Source: Labia minor (lineage: Eukaryota; Arthropoda; Insecta; Dermaptera; Spongiphoridae). From it: 64,000 bases of DNA. The stretch spans positions 20,802,910-20,866,909 of the forward strand of contig OY720350.1 in the NCBI GenBank assembly GCA_963082975.1, read 5' to 3'. The notes under the pieces were generated by a model. The model was not told the origin of the DNA, did not search any database, and saw only the letters and a list, made by a program, of their open reading frames with translations. The position numbers and the translations under genes are program-made. Below are positions 45,541 to 57,405 of the stretch, piece by piece (position 1 is the first letter of the stretch; each line of letters opens with the position of its first letter).

Positions 45541-45552
45541 TATTTAAATATT

Positions 45553-46161
45553 TAATTAATTTATTTTAATTTATTCTATATATATTTGGAATTAAAAAAC
45601 AAAAAGATATTAAATATGTGTCCATATGTATTTTTTTATTTTATGTAATTTTTTTTTTAAATAAATATATAATTTAATTTCTAATTAATATCCACTTTTA
45701 AAACTAATAAGAATATCTATTCTTTTCAATAAAAACATTTAAAGAAAATTGAAATTTAAAATAAATCTTTCTTGGTCTTATCTAATGTAATTAGAAATAA
45801 GTAAGTAAGAGTGAAGTATTAAGTTTAATACTTAATTGCATACGAAACTGTTTATAAAAATTTCAAATTGACCTCATAGATTATTACTCATATATTAAAA
45901 TTGAGTAATTTCATTACATATTTATAGTATATTTGTTGTTCAATTAATTATTTATAATTTAAGACACCTAACTAAAATAACAAAAGGATAGTCTATCCTG
46001 ATCTCCAAAACGGTATATTCAAATTAGTCATTGGTATGACGAGGGTCTATTTGAAGGACAACATAATAATGAATATAAATTTTTAAATAATAAACCCAAC
46101 TCAACTAAATAATCATTATAAGTGATAAATAGTAAGTAGCTATATAAATAGGAAAAGTATA
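45553..46161. other. No gene seen
   Basis: AT-rich; nothing recognised. Confidence 0.5.
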
Positions 46162-46169
46162 GTTTAGAT

Positions 46170-46338
46170 CAGGGGTGTCAAACTCATAGGTACACTTGGG
46201 CCAAACAAACAAGGTTTAACTTTAGTCGGGCCGCAAAAAAATAATTTTTTTTTTTTTAAAGTCGAAAGTGGTCGCGGAACGGACAATTTTTTTTTTAAAA
46301 AGTCGAAAGTGGACGGGGGCCGCGAGTTGACACCCCTG
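46170..46338. mobile_element. hAT-type MITE (CAGGGGTGTCAA ends)
   Basis: Inverted ends CAGGGGTGTCAAACTC and GAGTTGACACCCCTG with a perfect 8-bp duplication gtttagat (46162-46169, 46339-46346). 169 bp, with two internal repeats of 'aaagtcgaaagtgg'. Non-coding. Confidence 0.9.
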
Positions 46339-46346
46339 GTTTAGAT

Positions 46347-47091
46347 AAAAATAATATAAATTAATTAAAATAAGTACTAAGTAAGTATGGTATAATATAA
46401 AAATTCAAAAAAAAAAAATTGATACATATTACAATTTAAAATATTTCTAAATTGCCCCGAAATGTCTTCATCCAAATATATTTTCAGTTTGAACTAAATT
46501 TATAGATATAAATCCAAAACAATATATTCTTCTTAAGATTAATTATCCATTGAGCGCTTACCAGGATCTTAAACAAGAAAAGGGATACTTCGCCTAAAAT
46601 GATGAAATAATAAAAAACAAATAAACTAATCTGATTAATTGTAATGGATACAAGTGTGATTCGATTATTATTATTAATGATATAAACTATGTTTGTGTTT
46701 TGTCAAACATTGACTTACTTTTAAAAAAAAACATTCGAATCTAATGCTAATTTACTCGGAGAATTTGATTATTAAAAATATTGGAAAAAAAAAGAAATTA
46801 ATTTTATACATTTATATAATACTCCATTTTATTCCTTAGAGCATCTCGAGGCTCAGTGAAGAAGTTGATTCATTTTACACAATGAATATAAATTCTAGTA
46901 ATTCTAGTAATTCCCATACAAAGAATGTTTATAATATTTAAATTTTTATTTTAATTTCTAATATTCAAATATCATTTCAATTATTTAATTTATTCTAAAA
47001 ATTCTCACATTATAATTCATTTAATAAAATATTTAGATTATATTTATTAAAATATTTTTTATTATTTTAAATTATCTTATTTTATTTGAAT
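46347..47091. other. No gene seen
   Basis: AT-rich; nothing recognised. Confidence 0.5.
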
Positions 47092-47103
47092 ATTCATTCT
47101 TTT

Positions 47104-47626
47104 TTTGGTAACAGAGAGGAATAGTATTAACACACAAAATCTTAATATATTAGATATAGAATTTGAAAATGTAGAAAAATTTAAATACTTAGGTTCTGTG
47201 ATAACGAAAGATAATAATATTCGAGATGAGTTTAAAGCAAGGTTACAATCGGAAAACGCCTGTTATCATGCAATAAAGGGGCTTAACACATCAAAATTAT
47301 TATCAAAGGGGATAAAAGTTAAAATATATAAAACAATTATTTTACCGGTTGTATTATATGGGTGTGAGGCATGGTCTATGACCTTAGGTGACGAGAGTAG
47401 ATTTAGAGTATTTGAGAATAGGATTATGGTGGGCAGGACACGTGGCTAGAATTGGAGAAGATAGAATGGCGAAAAATATATTGGTAAGGCGACTGAGTGG
47501 GAAACGTCCTCTTCACGGACATGGTGAGTGGATATTGTGGGAAAGGACGTGAGAGAGATGGGAGAGGTTAGAGACTGGAAGGTTGTGACTTTCGAGTTCC
47601 GTATATTCACAGAGATAGATAAATAA
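47104..47626 (+). mobile_element. LINE-A copy, plus strand, with target duplication
   Basis: 5'-truncated copy ending in the GATA-rich tail (gagatagataaata). A perfect 12-bp direct repeat attcattctttt flanks it at 47092-47103 and 47627-47638. It lacks an internal segment between VFENRIM and GRTRG/RWAGHV when compared with the copy at 4643-5262. Confidence 0.85.
47105..47449 (+). pseudogene. LINE-A ORF remnant
   Basis: 114 codons from just after the RT palm: EFENVEKFKYLGSVITKDN, the thumb-like LLSKGIKVKIYKTIILPVVL and YGCEAWSMTLGDESRFRVFE. This K-Y-L-G...V-L-Y-G-x-E-x-W order is typical of RTE-type and related LINEs. The frame leaves the family at an internal deletion near 47428; the continuation (WWAGHVARIGEDRMAKNI) is in another frame. 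No YADD box or endonuclease. Confidence 0.8.
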
Positions 47627-47638
47627 ATTCATTCTTTT

Positions 47639-49194
47639 CTATTTAAAAGTAAAGGGTTAAAATTTTATTTATGTCTAATAAAAAAAATAGAAATTTAACA
47701 GAATTTAAATTCCAATCATACTATTCTATATAGTGTATTAGTTTCTAAAACCAAATCTGAAAATAAATTTATTTAACGCCTTGTGCTTATATTGAATACA
47801 ATTAATAAATTTGAAATTAAAAAAAAAAAATTGCATACATTTTATAAATTTAAACATAAACAAAACAAGTATTAAAGTTTCTTTTTAATTTATTATATTT
47901 AATAAATTCAATTTTATATTGCTAAAAAATAATTTTAAATCATATATAAATTTAAAAAAATGAATATTTGAATTTGTTTAATTTTTTTCATATTAATAAT
48001 CAATTCAATGTAAATTAGATATAAAGTTTTAAAGATCAAATCAAAAAAATGAATTCAATTATAATTCTTTAAAATTTGTATATTTAATTATATATATATA
48101 TATATATATATTATTCAAGAATATTACACTATTCGAATAATTATAATCTCTATTTTAATTTTTTCTATACAAATTTTGAAATTTAGGTATTTCATGCAAC
48201 TTGGATGGGTAGATGAATTGCACTGGGTTTGAAAACAATTTATAAGTTTCTTGGGAGAATATCAATGCGGATTAAGACCAAAGATTAAATAAATTTCGCT
48301 AACAACATTCTATATTTCTTTACATCAATAATTATTACTCACAATCAGTTTAAATTAAATCATAATTAAATTAAAATAATTAAATTTAAATAAATAGGTT
48401 AAAAATTTTAATTTTATAAAATGTCACAAGTCTTTACTTTTAGATTTTCCTAAATTTCATTATAATAAAAATTATTTAATTAATGATAAATTATAATAAA
48501 AAACAAATAAAAATAATATCAAAATAATTATTAAGGAATATTATCATCCATATACAATAAAATATTTAATTTACTCATTAACTTAAAATATAAATAAGAA
48601 CACAAAAAGGATAGAAATGTTTGATTGAAATCAAATAAATGAAAACCTATTACTTACAGATATCCAACCAAAATATTATGTATCACTTGAAGGGTACAGA
48701 GGGCAGGGCCAAGAGCACTGAAGGCGGATAAAATAATTATCATAGTTAAAAATATTAAATAAATTTTGAAAATTTTTTTAAATTTCTAAATACTTAATCA
48801 TTTATTTATTCTATTTTTTAATAAAATTACTAAAAAAAACCTGATGATCATTTATCCATCTTTTTCCCTGCCATCATTAAAATAATCGACATTTCATTTT
48901 CAACAAATTTTAAATTTATTATTAGTCAAAATTTAAATATCCTGTTTTGTAATGGACGTGACTTCCATCTTGTGGGACCAATGATAACGAAATTTCTTTG
49001 ATTATCAATTTGCATATAATACATTATTCATGTTTATATACTTATATAAATTTTTTTATTTGTTTAACTTCATTGTGATCCTTTGAATCAGAAAAGTTTG
49101 AAAACTTTGTTAACTAGCAGCAATTGCTAAGAAAGTTTGTTTTGCATGTTCGGACTAAATTTCACGTTTTTAAATTTTCAACATTTACTTTTTT
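47639..49194. other. No gene seen
   Basis: Contains (TA)n near 48088-48111. Otherwise AT-rich without recognised features. Confidence 0.5.
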
Positions 49195-49315
49195 ACTATT
49201 TCGCCAGGGATAGTATTGAGATCACTAAAATTTTGGAAGTCGAGATTTTGATGTTTTTATACGTTTTGAAGGTTCCTGAATCATTTTCACTAAGGTTGAG
49301 AAAAATGTCTGCCTG

Positions 49316-49349
<34 letters not shown>

Positions 49350-49830
49350 TAGACAAGATTACGCAAAAACGGTTTGATCTAGAATCATGAAAATTAGTAT
49401 ACGGGCATTATTCAAAATTCATAGTTTGCTATCAACTTTTGAGAAATGTAGCTCATTCTGAAGAGGATCATTACCTACCATGTTTTCATTTGTTATCCTA
49501 TAAACTGTCTTTAAAAATAAAGATTTATATTTGATAGTTTTTCACATGATTAAAATTGTATAAATTGTATAAAATAATAAATTTCAGCTTGATTGAACCG
49601 CTGAAAGTACCAGAATTAATTTTTAAACCCTGGAAATCACGCGCCAGCACGTGACGTGATGCCATCAACAAAGAGTCAAACATGCACTCGTTTAAAAATA
49701 TTATTTATTAATTTTTTATTTATAATTTATAATTAATTAAATTTAATTTAAATATAATATATTATGTTATTTAATCCAATTCAAATTGCGAGATAGTCGA
49801 GTGGAGACACTTCAGCTTATTTATAAATTA
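49195..49830 (-). repeat. Dispersed repeat X, long copy
   Basis: Reverse-orientation counterpart of 19944-20565 over its whole length, ending at 49830 with 'cgagtggagacact'. The microsatellite at the matching place is (CT)n(GT)n (49314-49350) instead of (CA)n/(TA)n, so the internal simple repeat varies between copies. Confidence 0.75.
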
Positions 49831-50565
49831 AAGTGATATTAAAAAAATAATCATTAATAAAATAAAATAATAATTTGCTAAGTAATATTAATTTTTGAAT
49901 AGCTATCTTCAGATGGAGCAATATTTGATGAGTAAGGAATCATAATATTTTATTTGATAACATAAATGTTAATTTTAATATTAAACCGATAAATTTATAT
50001 TTTATATTTTCTTAAAGATACGATTATATTAACTAGTCCATTATAGTAGTGATATGTAAATAAATGAATGAGTAAAAATGAATCGCTTTATTTATGATAA
50101 TACAAGATTTGTTTTTGTTTAAATTACATCAAAAGAATGTGTTAGATAATTTTTGCCCGTGTCTGCTGTTATATTTTCCCCCTCTTTTAAGCTCAACAAC
50201 TACAACCATTCTTTTGTCCTCTTGTCTATTTCATCAGCTTTTATCTCAAAGCCGGAATTATGTAAAGGAACAACATATTATTATTATTAACAATACACAA
50301 AAGACTGACTGAACTTGGCTTACTAAATTAGCATAGATAGAAACAAATATATATATTTATATATGTAGGTCTTGGTAGAGTGATTGAATTTTTTCTTCTA
50401 ATTTTTAATTTTATTTATACCTACTTCCTGTTTAAAATTCAAATATTTGGAGATCTTATCAATATAATTTAGATTTACAAATGAATAGAAGTTTATATTT
50501 GTTTGGAAATTAAATTTATTAATAAACAAATATAATTTTTATTAATTTTACTTTAGTATTATATA
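49831..50565. other. No gene seen
   Basis: AT-rich; the 72-codon frame at 50094-50312 has no recognised feature. Confidence 0.5.
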
Positions 50566-50573
50566 TGTTATAT

Positions 50574-50846
50574 CAGTGATTCTCAACCTTTTTTTTTTTA
50601 CCGCGGCACACTTTTAACAGTTTAAAAATTTGGCGGCACACAAAAAAAAAGTGTAAAAGTTTACCATATTGAAAAAAAGTGGTCCCAAAAACGGTTTACC
50701 TTTTTTTTAGAACCAAAAAAAGTCGGAAATGTTGAAAAACCTAGTCCCAAAAACGTTTTACCTTTTTTTTAGAACCAAATTGAAAAAATTGAAAAAAAAA
50801 GTTTAAGAGCCTCGTAATGTCGCGGCACAGTGGTTAAGAATCACTG
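50574..50846. mobile_element. hAT-type MITE (CAGTGATTCTCAACC ends)
   Basis: Inverted ends CAGTGATTCTCAACC and GGTTAAGAATCACTG with a perfect 8-bp duplication tgttatat (50566-50573, 50847-50854). Sub-terminal gcggcaca words mirror each other. The interior has a direct repeat of 'ggtcccaaaaacggtttacc' in variants. 273 bp, non-coding. Confidence 0.9.
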
Positions 50847-50854
50847 TGTTATAT

Positions 50855-53084
50855 ATATAAATATAAATATAAATGTTAATAAATCTTTGTTATTTTATTT
50901 TGACTTTAATCTTCATTTTCATGTTCCCAATGGACTAATAAATTAAATAAATGTAAGGAATTCAGTTTCTTAAATTAAAACAAATTAATCCCGCCCTCCC
51001 TATGAAATTCACTAGACTAGACAATATAATTTTATCAACAAATATTATTAACACCTCTTTTCTGTGAGTTTAATGTAGAAAAATATAAATAAAATAAATA
51101 TAAAATATATTCAAAGAATTAAATTAAGAGTTAAATTTAATTAATTAACCTTTTCAATTATTTTTCTGTTTTATATCAATAATTTCAATATAAACATACC
51201 AATCTTTGATAATGAACTGAATAAAAAAAAATATACTCTATTTTTATTTAAAACTTGGATTTCTAATATCTTCATCATTTAAAAGTGATTATTCTTATAG
51301 AAAATAAATAAATTAATTATTCTTGTTGAAATAAAAAGTTGATTCTTTAATCTTAGAATAATGATATTTGTAATCAATTTTTATTAAATTACTGCTAATT
51401 TTAATAAGAAAATGTATACTAAACCTCATAAAAAGGAAGTAAATAAATTATAATATATTTATAAAAATAAATATTTTTTATAATACATATATTAATAGAT
51501 TATCAGTAAATATTAAAAAATAACTTATAATAGAAGAAGAACTTATAGTGTTTAACAAATAAAAAAGACAAGATAAATGATTTTTGTAACAAGCGAGTCT
51601 TTTATCCATAATGTCTTTGAAAGACAAATCTACCTCCTTAATCATTTAGATCTCGTGATTTCTCCCTTTTCCTTCCTTCCTTTTATTCCGATTGACTTAT
51701 CCAATTATTTTAACATATAAAAATATATATATAAAAATAACTTCATCTAAATTGTCCTAGTTATTCTTTTCAATTATCCAATTTCCTTCTTTCATTTCAT
51801 TCTGTATATATTTTAAATTGGCTCAAATAAAACATGCAAATAATATATAAATGATCTTGCAATTTTATAATTTAATAAAATAATCACCATCCATAAAACA
51901 AACAATATTTATGGCTTCCAAATTACACAATATCTATTATTTTTTATTTTAATATATAATGTAAAATTAAACTTAAAAATATAAACCGTAATAAGAATAC
52001 TTTTTATTTAATTAAATACATTCGGTGAAGTTCCAAATTAAAAATTATTCTTATTAAAAGTTTTTGTCTTAAAATTTAATTCTAGTTAATATTTCTTATA
52101 TTAAATCTTATATCTTACGGTTATATCTATTAATTTAATTACTTAAATAAATTAATTTATTAACTCACCAATAATGTTAAAAACCCATCAAAGATTTCTT
52201 ATGAAGGAAAATTTTAATTAGAAATGAAGTAATTTTTACCTGAAACAAACAATAAATGATAATTAATATTTTTATAACAGTTATGAATATTTGAATAAAA
52301 TAAAATAAATTTAATAATATTTTTTTGGTCATTAAAACTAACCAAAGATGTTTTGTCAAAAAAATATTAAAAAAAAAAAATTATTAAAAATAAAATATTC
52401 ATATTTTAGTTGTTTTAATTTATTATGTAATATTTAAAATCAAAATTTCATAAAAATATATTAAAAATAATATATATGGAATATTTGAAATGAATCGAAT
52501 TCATTATAAAAGAGAAATTAATATTTTTATTTAATATGTTTGACTAAAATTTATATAAGTATATTAAAAGGGTTACAATAGTTACACTAGAATACACTAG
52601 TTGGTCTAGTGATAATATATAATATATATGGATAGCGTAACCGAAAGAAGACTCCAATTTAGAACGCCACAAATATAGGCAACCCAAAGCACTACAATCA
52701 TTTAATGTAAAAATAATTAAACTTTATATCAAAATATTATTATCGTTCGGAGTTACACCTAGAATCCAAAAATATATGAGTAAACAACTATCTATTATAT
52801 TTGAATTTATTTTGAAAAAGAAATCTCGTTTTGTAATATAGAGCCGATATTAAGGAGGCATTGCAACGTAATTGATTATAATATACAAACTCTTCGAGTA
52901 GATACCACTTTACTAATATACACAATTATTTATAGAAAATACTTATCATTCTCACCAATTGAAAATATTAATTAATATTCTAGTTATTATAACCTATATA
53001 TATAATGTATATATATATATTTATAAATTGATGAGAATATCAATTGAAAAAAAGACAAGATGATAAAACTAAAATACAAAGGAA
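50855..53084. other. No gene seen
   Basis: AT-rich. A tRNA-like phrase TTGGTCTAGTGATAA near 52600 has no matching B box. Nothing else recognised. Confidence 0.45.
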
Positions 53085-53195
53085 CATCAGGTATGAGGGA
53101 ATTAGGAGAAAATAGAAATTGGGTGAAGGTGGCTTGAATAAAGGACGTATGAAAGAATGTGCCTACTGCGGCCAAGAACTTTTAAGTCCACCATT
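53085..53195 (+). mobile_element. LINE-A 3'-end relic
   Basis: 'gaatgtgcctactgcggccaagaactttt' corresponds to the LINE-A 3' end (gaatgtggttgctgcggcc, aagaactttcgag), with a degraded preceding part. Short and old. Confidence 0.45.
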
Positions 53196-54545
53196 TCAAT
53201 TAACATATTATGAGTATAAATAGATATTATAAATTAACCATCAGCGGGTATATTTGCAAAAGTAATCAATATAAATTTGATATATCAAATTTTTTAATTA
53301 ATATTCATTCTTTTTTTTTATTTCATTCTGTTTTCTAAATGTAAATGTTTCTGTGTTTCTTTTTCAGATTATATTTATAGCTCTTTCGTTCAATGCCTGA
53401 GACTGCTATTTTTTTTGGACCAGATGTGCCTCTCTATTTAATATGTACGCGATGACATAGTTAACACAAGGGTAACCAATTTTCATTATGGCCCATTATA
53501 TATCTAAAGAAAAAAAAGAAGCAAATTACTTTGTGGCACGCAGATATTCATGTATTTACATGCAAATTAAACAAAGTATCAAATAAAATAAAATAAAATA
53601 AATAAATAAATATTAAATTAATTCTCGATTCACTTTTATTGGAGGATTAAAAAAAAGAAAGAAATACAAAAAATAAAAATAAAAAAAATATATAATAATT
53701 TACAAATTTTTTGTTATTTATATACACTATTTCCTTAGTTTGAAAAATCAATTAAATGAGAAATTCGAGAAGGATCTTCTTCATTAAATCGACTCCAAAA
53801 TAGATTATTCCTTGATGAAGTAAATTAATGTATTTTCAAAGATGGATGAATCTATGGAACACGTAAATCCCACATCGAACATTAATTAGACCAAAAATTG
53901 TTTGTTTTTTTTAATACAAATTCATTGATTAAAATGCCGCCAGGGGAGCAACAAGTCAATTCTTTTACATTTTAAAGCTGTCTTAAAACATTGAATGACA
54001 CTTGAAATATTAAAAAAAAAAAGTATAAATTGATATAATATTATATATATGATAGAAAATAAATTTTTAAAAAAATTTAAGTATTAAAATCGATATTTTA
54101 GATGGATTTAATATAATTAATCATTTTTGTGAGGGAGTTGGAAAAAAAAGATGTCTATAATAATAATATTTAAATAAGATGTAAAAATGATAGAAGTATT
54201 TATGTCTTTATTTTAAATTATTTTTTTGCATAAATAATGAATGATATGAGTAATAAGAAATATAAGTGAACAAAAAAATAATTTCAACATTTAATGCATA
54301 AAATCTAATTTCTTTATTAACTAGAAGAAAATTATAAATGTTTTTAATTGGTATAATACTCGTATCATATTTTAAGTGAACACTTAAACTATAGGCATCA
54401 ATTAAATTAATGTCATTAGCTAATGAATGTAAAATTTATAAACTGTTTAAATTTAAAAAATAAATAAAAAATAAAAATAAAAAGACCGACAATCATTGTC
54501 AAAAAAAAAAAAATGAAAAATGTCAATAAAATTTTATAACAATAG
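53196..54545. other. No gene seen
   Basis: AT-rich; no exon or element recognised. Confidence 0.5.
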
Positions 54546-54549
54546 TTAA

Positions 54550-55341
54550 ATAAGTTGACCTGTGGCCAGGTCCGAACCGACCGACGATTTGAAGTAAATT
54601 AATTAAGTTTTATAAAATAAGTTCTTCGCGACAACAACCGTCCCAAATCGGATCCACCTCCATCCAAATTCTATTCTTTCCCATTTCTTTCTTACTTTTT
54701 TACCGACCGACGATAGTAAGGGAGGTATTGTTTTCACACCAAATTTCACATGTGGAGATTTTTACATATCTCCACGAATCATGCATTTTCTTAACAGAAA
54801 AAAGTATTTTTAGCATGATGTCTGTCTGTCCGTCTGTCCGTCCGTATAGATGTGTAGAGCCTGAACGGCTTAACGGATTTTGATGAAATTTGGTATATTT
54901 ACTTAATGCATCAGTGGGATGAATTGATCAACTTTTGGTGCAAATCCGGAAACCGGAAGTAGTATTAGCGATCGACGATAAGAAGGGAAGGGTTATTTTC
55001 TCACCAAATTTCACATAAGGAGATTTTTTTACATATCACCACGAATGTATTGGTTTTATCCTCGGGAAAAATCATCTTCATTATGTTTTTCTTAATTTAA
55101 AATTATATGTCGTCACCCAGCCCTTCATGACGTCACAGCCTCGGGTAACGCCGGGTAACGCCGGCTACTTCAGCTATATATTATAAATAAAATAAAATTA
55201 AAAATATTTATGTTATATCCATATCTGTTTTTTATTACATTAATAGATATATTAAAATTATTTGAAATTGTTTCTGTAGCTGGAAATTAATTTATTTCAA
55301 ACCGTCGGTCGGTTCGGACCTGGCCACAGGTCAACTTATTT
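54550..55341. mobile_element. Element E1: TTAA-flanked element with ~54-bp inverted ends
   Basis: Ends ATAAGTTGACCTGTGGCCAG... at 54550 and its reverse complement at 55341 match over about 54 bp, including 'gtccgaaccgaccgac'. TTAA lies at both borders (54546-54549, 55342-55345), consistent with a 4-bp TTAA target duplication as in piggyBac- or Kolobok-type insertions; the end sequence itself does not identify the superfamily. The interior carries the (GTCC/GTCT)n tract at 54820-54845 and 'cgtcacagcctcgggtaacg'. No ORF. Related copies: 31497-32150, 60392-60497, 60851-61162, 63508-64000. Confidence 0.65.
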
Positions 55342-55345
55342 TTAA

Positions 55346-55715
55346 CTTGTTTCCTTTTACATTAACAATTGAATTTTGTTTACATGCAGATGAATGAAAA
55401 ATAGAACAAAACAACAAAAAGGACACCTTCAAAGCTTTGAAAATAGATAATACAGATGTCCATTGGTTATTGTTCGAGAAAAAACATTTTTGGGTTCTAT
55501 TTATTAAAAATGTTCTTAAATGTTTTAAATTCTTACAAACTTGTATTGATTTACGAGACTATATTATATATAACTATATATATATATATTTCTAATATAT
55601 ATAAAGAATAAAGGAAAGGATATGGGATTGAATAAGGAAAACAAAATAAATTCTCAAATTTCTTTTTATAATATTTATTAAGAAATTATTATTATTTTTA
55701 TTAATTAATATATAA
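55346..55715 (-). repeat. 3'-flank segment F3, left copy
   Basis: Downstream flank of the minus-strand F-box gene. The same sequence occurs downstream of the plus-strand gene (63134-63503), upstream of it (60498-60846), and as a more diverged copy upstream of this gene (57687-57905). It contains 'ggacaccttcaaagctttga' and 'ggatatgggattgaataagg'. Confidence 0.8.
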
Positions 55716-55799
55716 ACAAAAAAATTAAAAATATCAAATACAACTTAGCTTATCTTTCAATTAACATAATGTAAATACAAATATAACATTTATTTTAAT

Positions 55800-55832
55800 A
55801 TGGAAACGCATAAGAATGTCATGCGTTTCCAT
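55800..55832 (-). terminator. Perfect 12-bp hairpin 3' of the F-box gene
   Basis: ATGGAAACGCAT and ATGCGTTTCCAT separated by 9 bases. About 200 bp past the stop codon; mirror of the hairpin at 63017-63049. Function unknown; it could be an mRNA 3' structure or a relic of a small insertion. Confidence 0.5.
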
Positions 55833-56031
55833 GAGAATTTTGTTAAATTGGTATATTAAAGTTGTTTTTATTAACTTTATTTTAAAAATTCAACATGGAA
55901 GACCATATGATTTAACTTTAACATTTTCCTTTTTTATTTAAACACAAACAAACAAATATGATTAATATAGGTATTGTACAATATATTTATATCTTATATA
56001 TTAAAAATATAACAAACTTTTACAAAAATCA

Positions 56032-57405
56032 TCAAAAACTATCAATAAAATTATCATAACTAATACATATAAAATCGTAAAATCTATATCTTTCGATATT
56101 ACTTGCATAAGGTAACAATGTTTTACAAACCCCAACTTCATTTCTATTTCTTATAACTTCATCTCTAGTTGTTTTAATGTTCAATGTATGAAGACGCAAG
56201 TATTTTTTAATTTCTTCAAAACTAACTTCTGTCTTATCCAATGGAAGAACTAATTGATATAATTTTTTACATTTCAAAATGTATTGAAGTACTTTATTAG
56301 ATATTTTTTCACATTCAAACAATGATAAAATATTTAATTTTTTTATTTTATGAATATCTTCTAGATCACTATATTTTAATTCTCTGCAGAATTCTAATCG
56401 GAGATCGGTTAAATTTTCCAACTGATTAAGCAATTTCAAGGCATTTTTATGGATATCTTTGCAAAATGCTATTTTCAAATTTGTTAATGGTAAATTTTTT
56501 TCAAGAAACACTTTAACTAGTTGATCTGTAAAGGATTTAATATCTACTAACATTAGTTTTTTCAATTTACCTAATGGTGCAATTTTAAAATATCTCCTGA
56601 GAATTTCTTCAGGTCCTTCGTATAAAATCTGGAGGTTTTCTAAATGTTCTAATTTAGACAAATAAGATGGCCAGGTTGTAAAACTAGGACGCAACCAGAT
56701 TTTTAATTCTCTTAAATTAGAGAAGTTAACTATTGTTTCCAATGATTCAATTCTTGTGATCAATAATGTCGGCAAAGATAATGAAACAAATTTGTTCTTT
56801 TTCTTAAATAATTGATTAGTTAAAAAATGTTCAGCGACATGTAGATGTTTAATATCAAACTTTTTTAAATTTGGAAAAAAATAATTAATAGCCTCTAGAA
56901 AATCATCATCAATTATTGAATCATCACATATAATAATTTCTTCTACTTTATTGAAAGTAGGACAAGTTGGCAATTTACCTTCTTTTATAAGACTTGCTAA
57001 TTTTTTTTTAATTTCAACTATTTCATCTAAATTGTAGAATGGTTCAAAAATGATTTTTTTTAATCGTGGCATTGAAAAATTCATTATAGAATTCTTTAAA
57101 AATACAAAATTATACTCACACACATTAAGAGTATCTATTAAAAAATAGAATTGTTCAAAATATTTTTGATGCCAATAGGGATTCGTATCGCCTAATATTA
57201 TTCCAACTGCTGAAGAGATAATCCGAGAATGTACAATCACATCGTAATAATATGGATCTTCACTAAAAACAAGCAATTGTTCTCTTGTTGAATATTTCAG
57301 AATATTATCCACTAATTCTGGCGGTAATCTCACCATATGTTCACCTAATTCTAGATCACAACTAGAATTAACAGTAGTTTCATTTACAGGAGTCAGCGTT
57401 TCCAT
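56032..57405 (-). CDS. F-box/leucine-rich protein, left twin
   Basis: 457 codons, intronless, identical in predicted protein to the plus-strand twin at 61444-62817. Residues about 24-65 (MVRLPPELVDNILKYSTREQ...) form an F-box: the LPxEL.xxIL core is clear. F-boxes bind Skp1 and recruit substrates to SCF ubiquitin ligases. From about residue 205 to 405 there are irregular leucine-rich repeats (LRELKIWL, LENLQILY, LKKLMLVD, LTNLKIAFC, LTDLRLEFC, LNILSLFECEKIS), several with the LxxLxLxxC form of cysteine-containing F-box LRRs. No signal peptide or membrane segment. The A-rich ATG context (aaaaagATGG) supports the start. A TATA-like tatattttataa lies about 30 bp before the ATG, and AATAAA at about 55933-55938 follows the stop. 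Substrate unknown. Loss of the intron pattern could mean retroposition, or an originally single-exon family. Confidence 0.85.
   Translation of the reverse strand: METLTPVNETTVNSSCDLELGEHMVRLPPELVDNILKYSTREQLLVFSEDPYYYDVIVHSRIISSAVGIILGDTNPYWHQKYFEQFYFLIDTLNVCEYNFVFLKNSIMNFSMPRLKKIIFEPFYNLDEIVEIKKKLASLIKEGKLPTCPTFNKVEEIIICDDSIIDDDFLEAINYFFPNLKKFDIKHLHVAEHFLTNQLFKKKNKFVSLSLPTLLITRIESLETIVNFSNLRELKIWLRPSFTTWPSYLSKLEHLENLQILYEGPEEILRRYFKIAPLGKLKKLMLVDIKSFTDQLVKVFLEKNLPLTNLKIAFCKDIHKNALKLLNQLENLTDLRLEFCRELKYSDLEDIHKIKKLNILSLFECEKISNKVLQYILKCKKLYQLVLPLDKTEVSFEEIKKYLRLHTLNIKTTRDEVIRNRNEVGVCKTLLPYASNIERYRFYDFICISYDNFIDSF

Noticed and set aside
52590-52660. tRNA-like phrase ttggtctagtgataa
   Set aside because: No B box or acceptor-stem pairing found.
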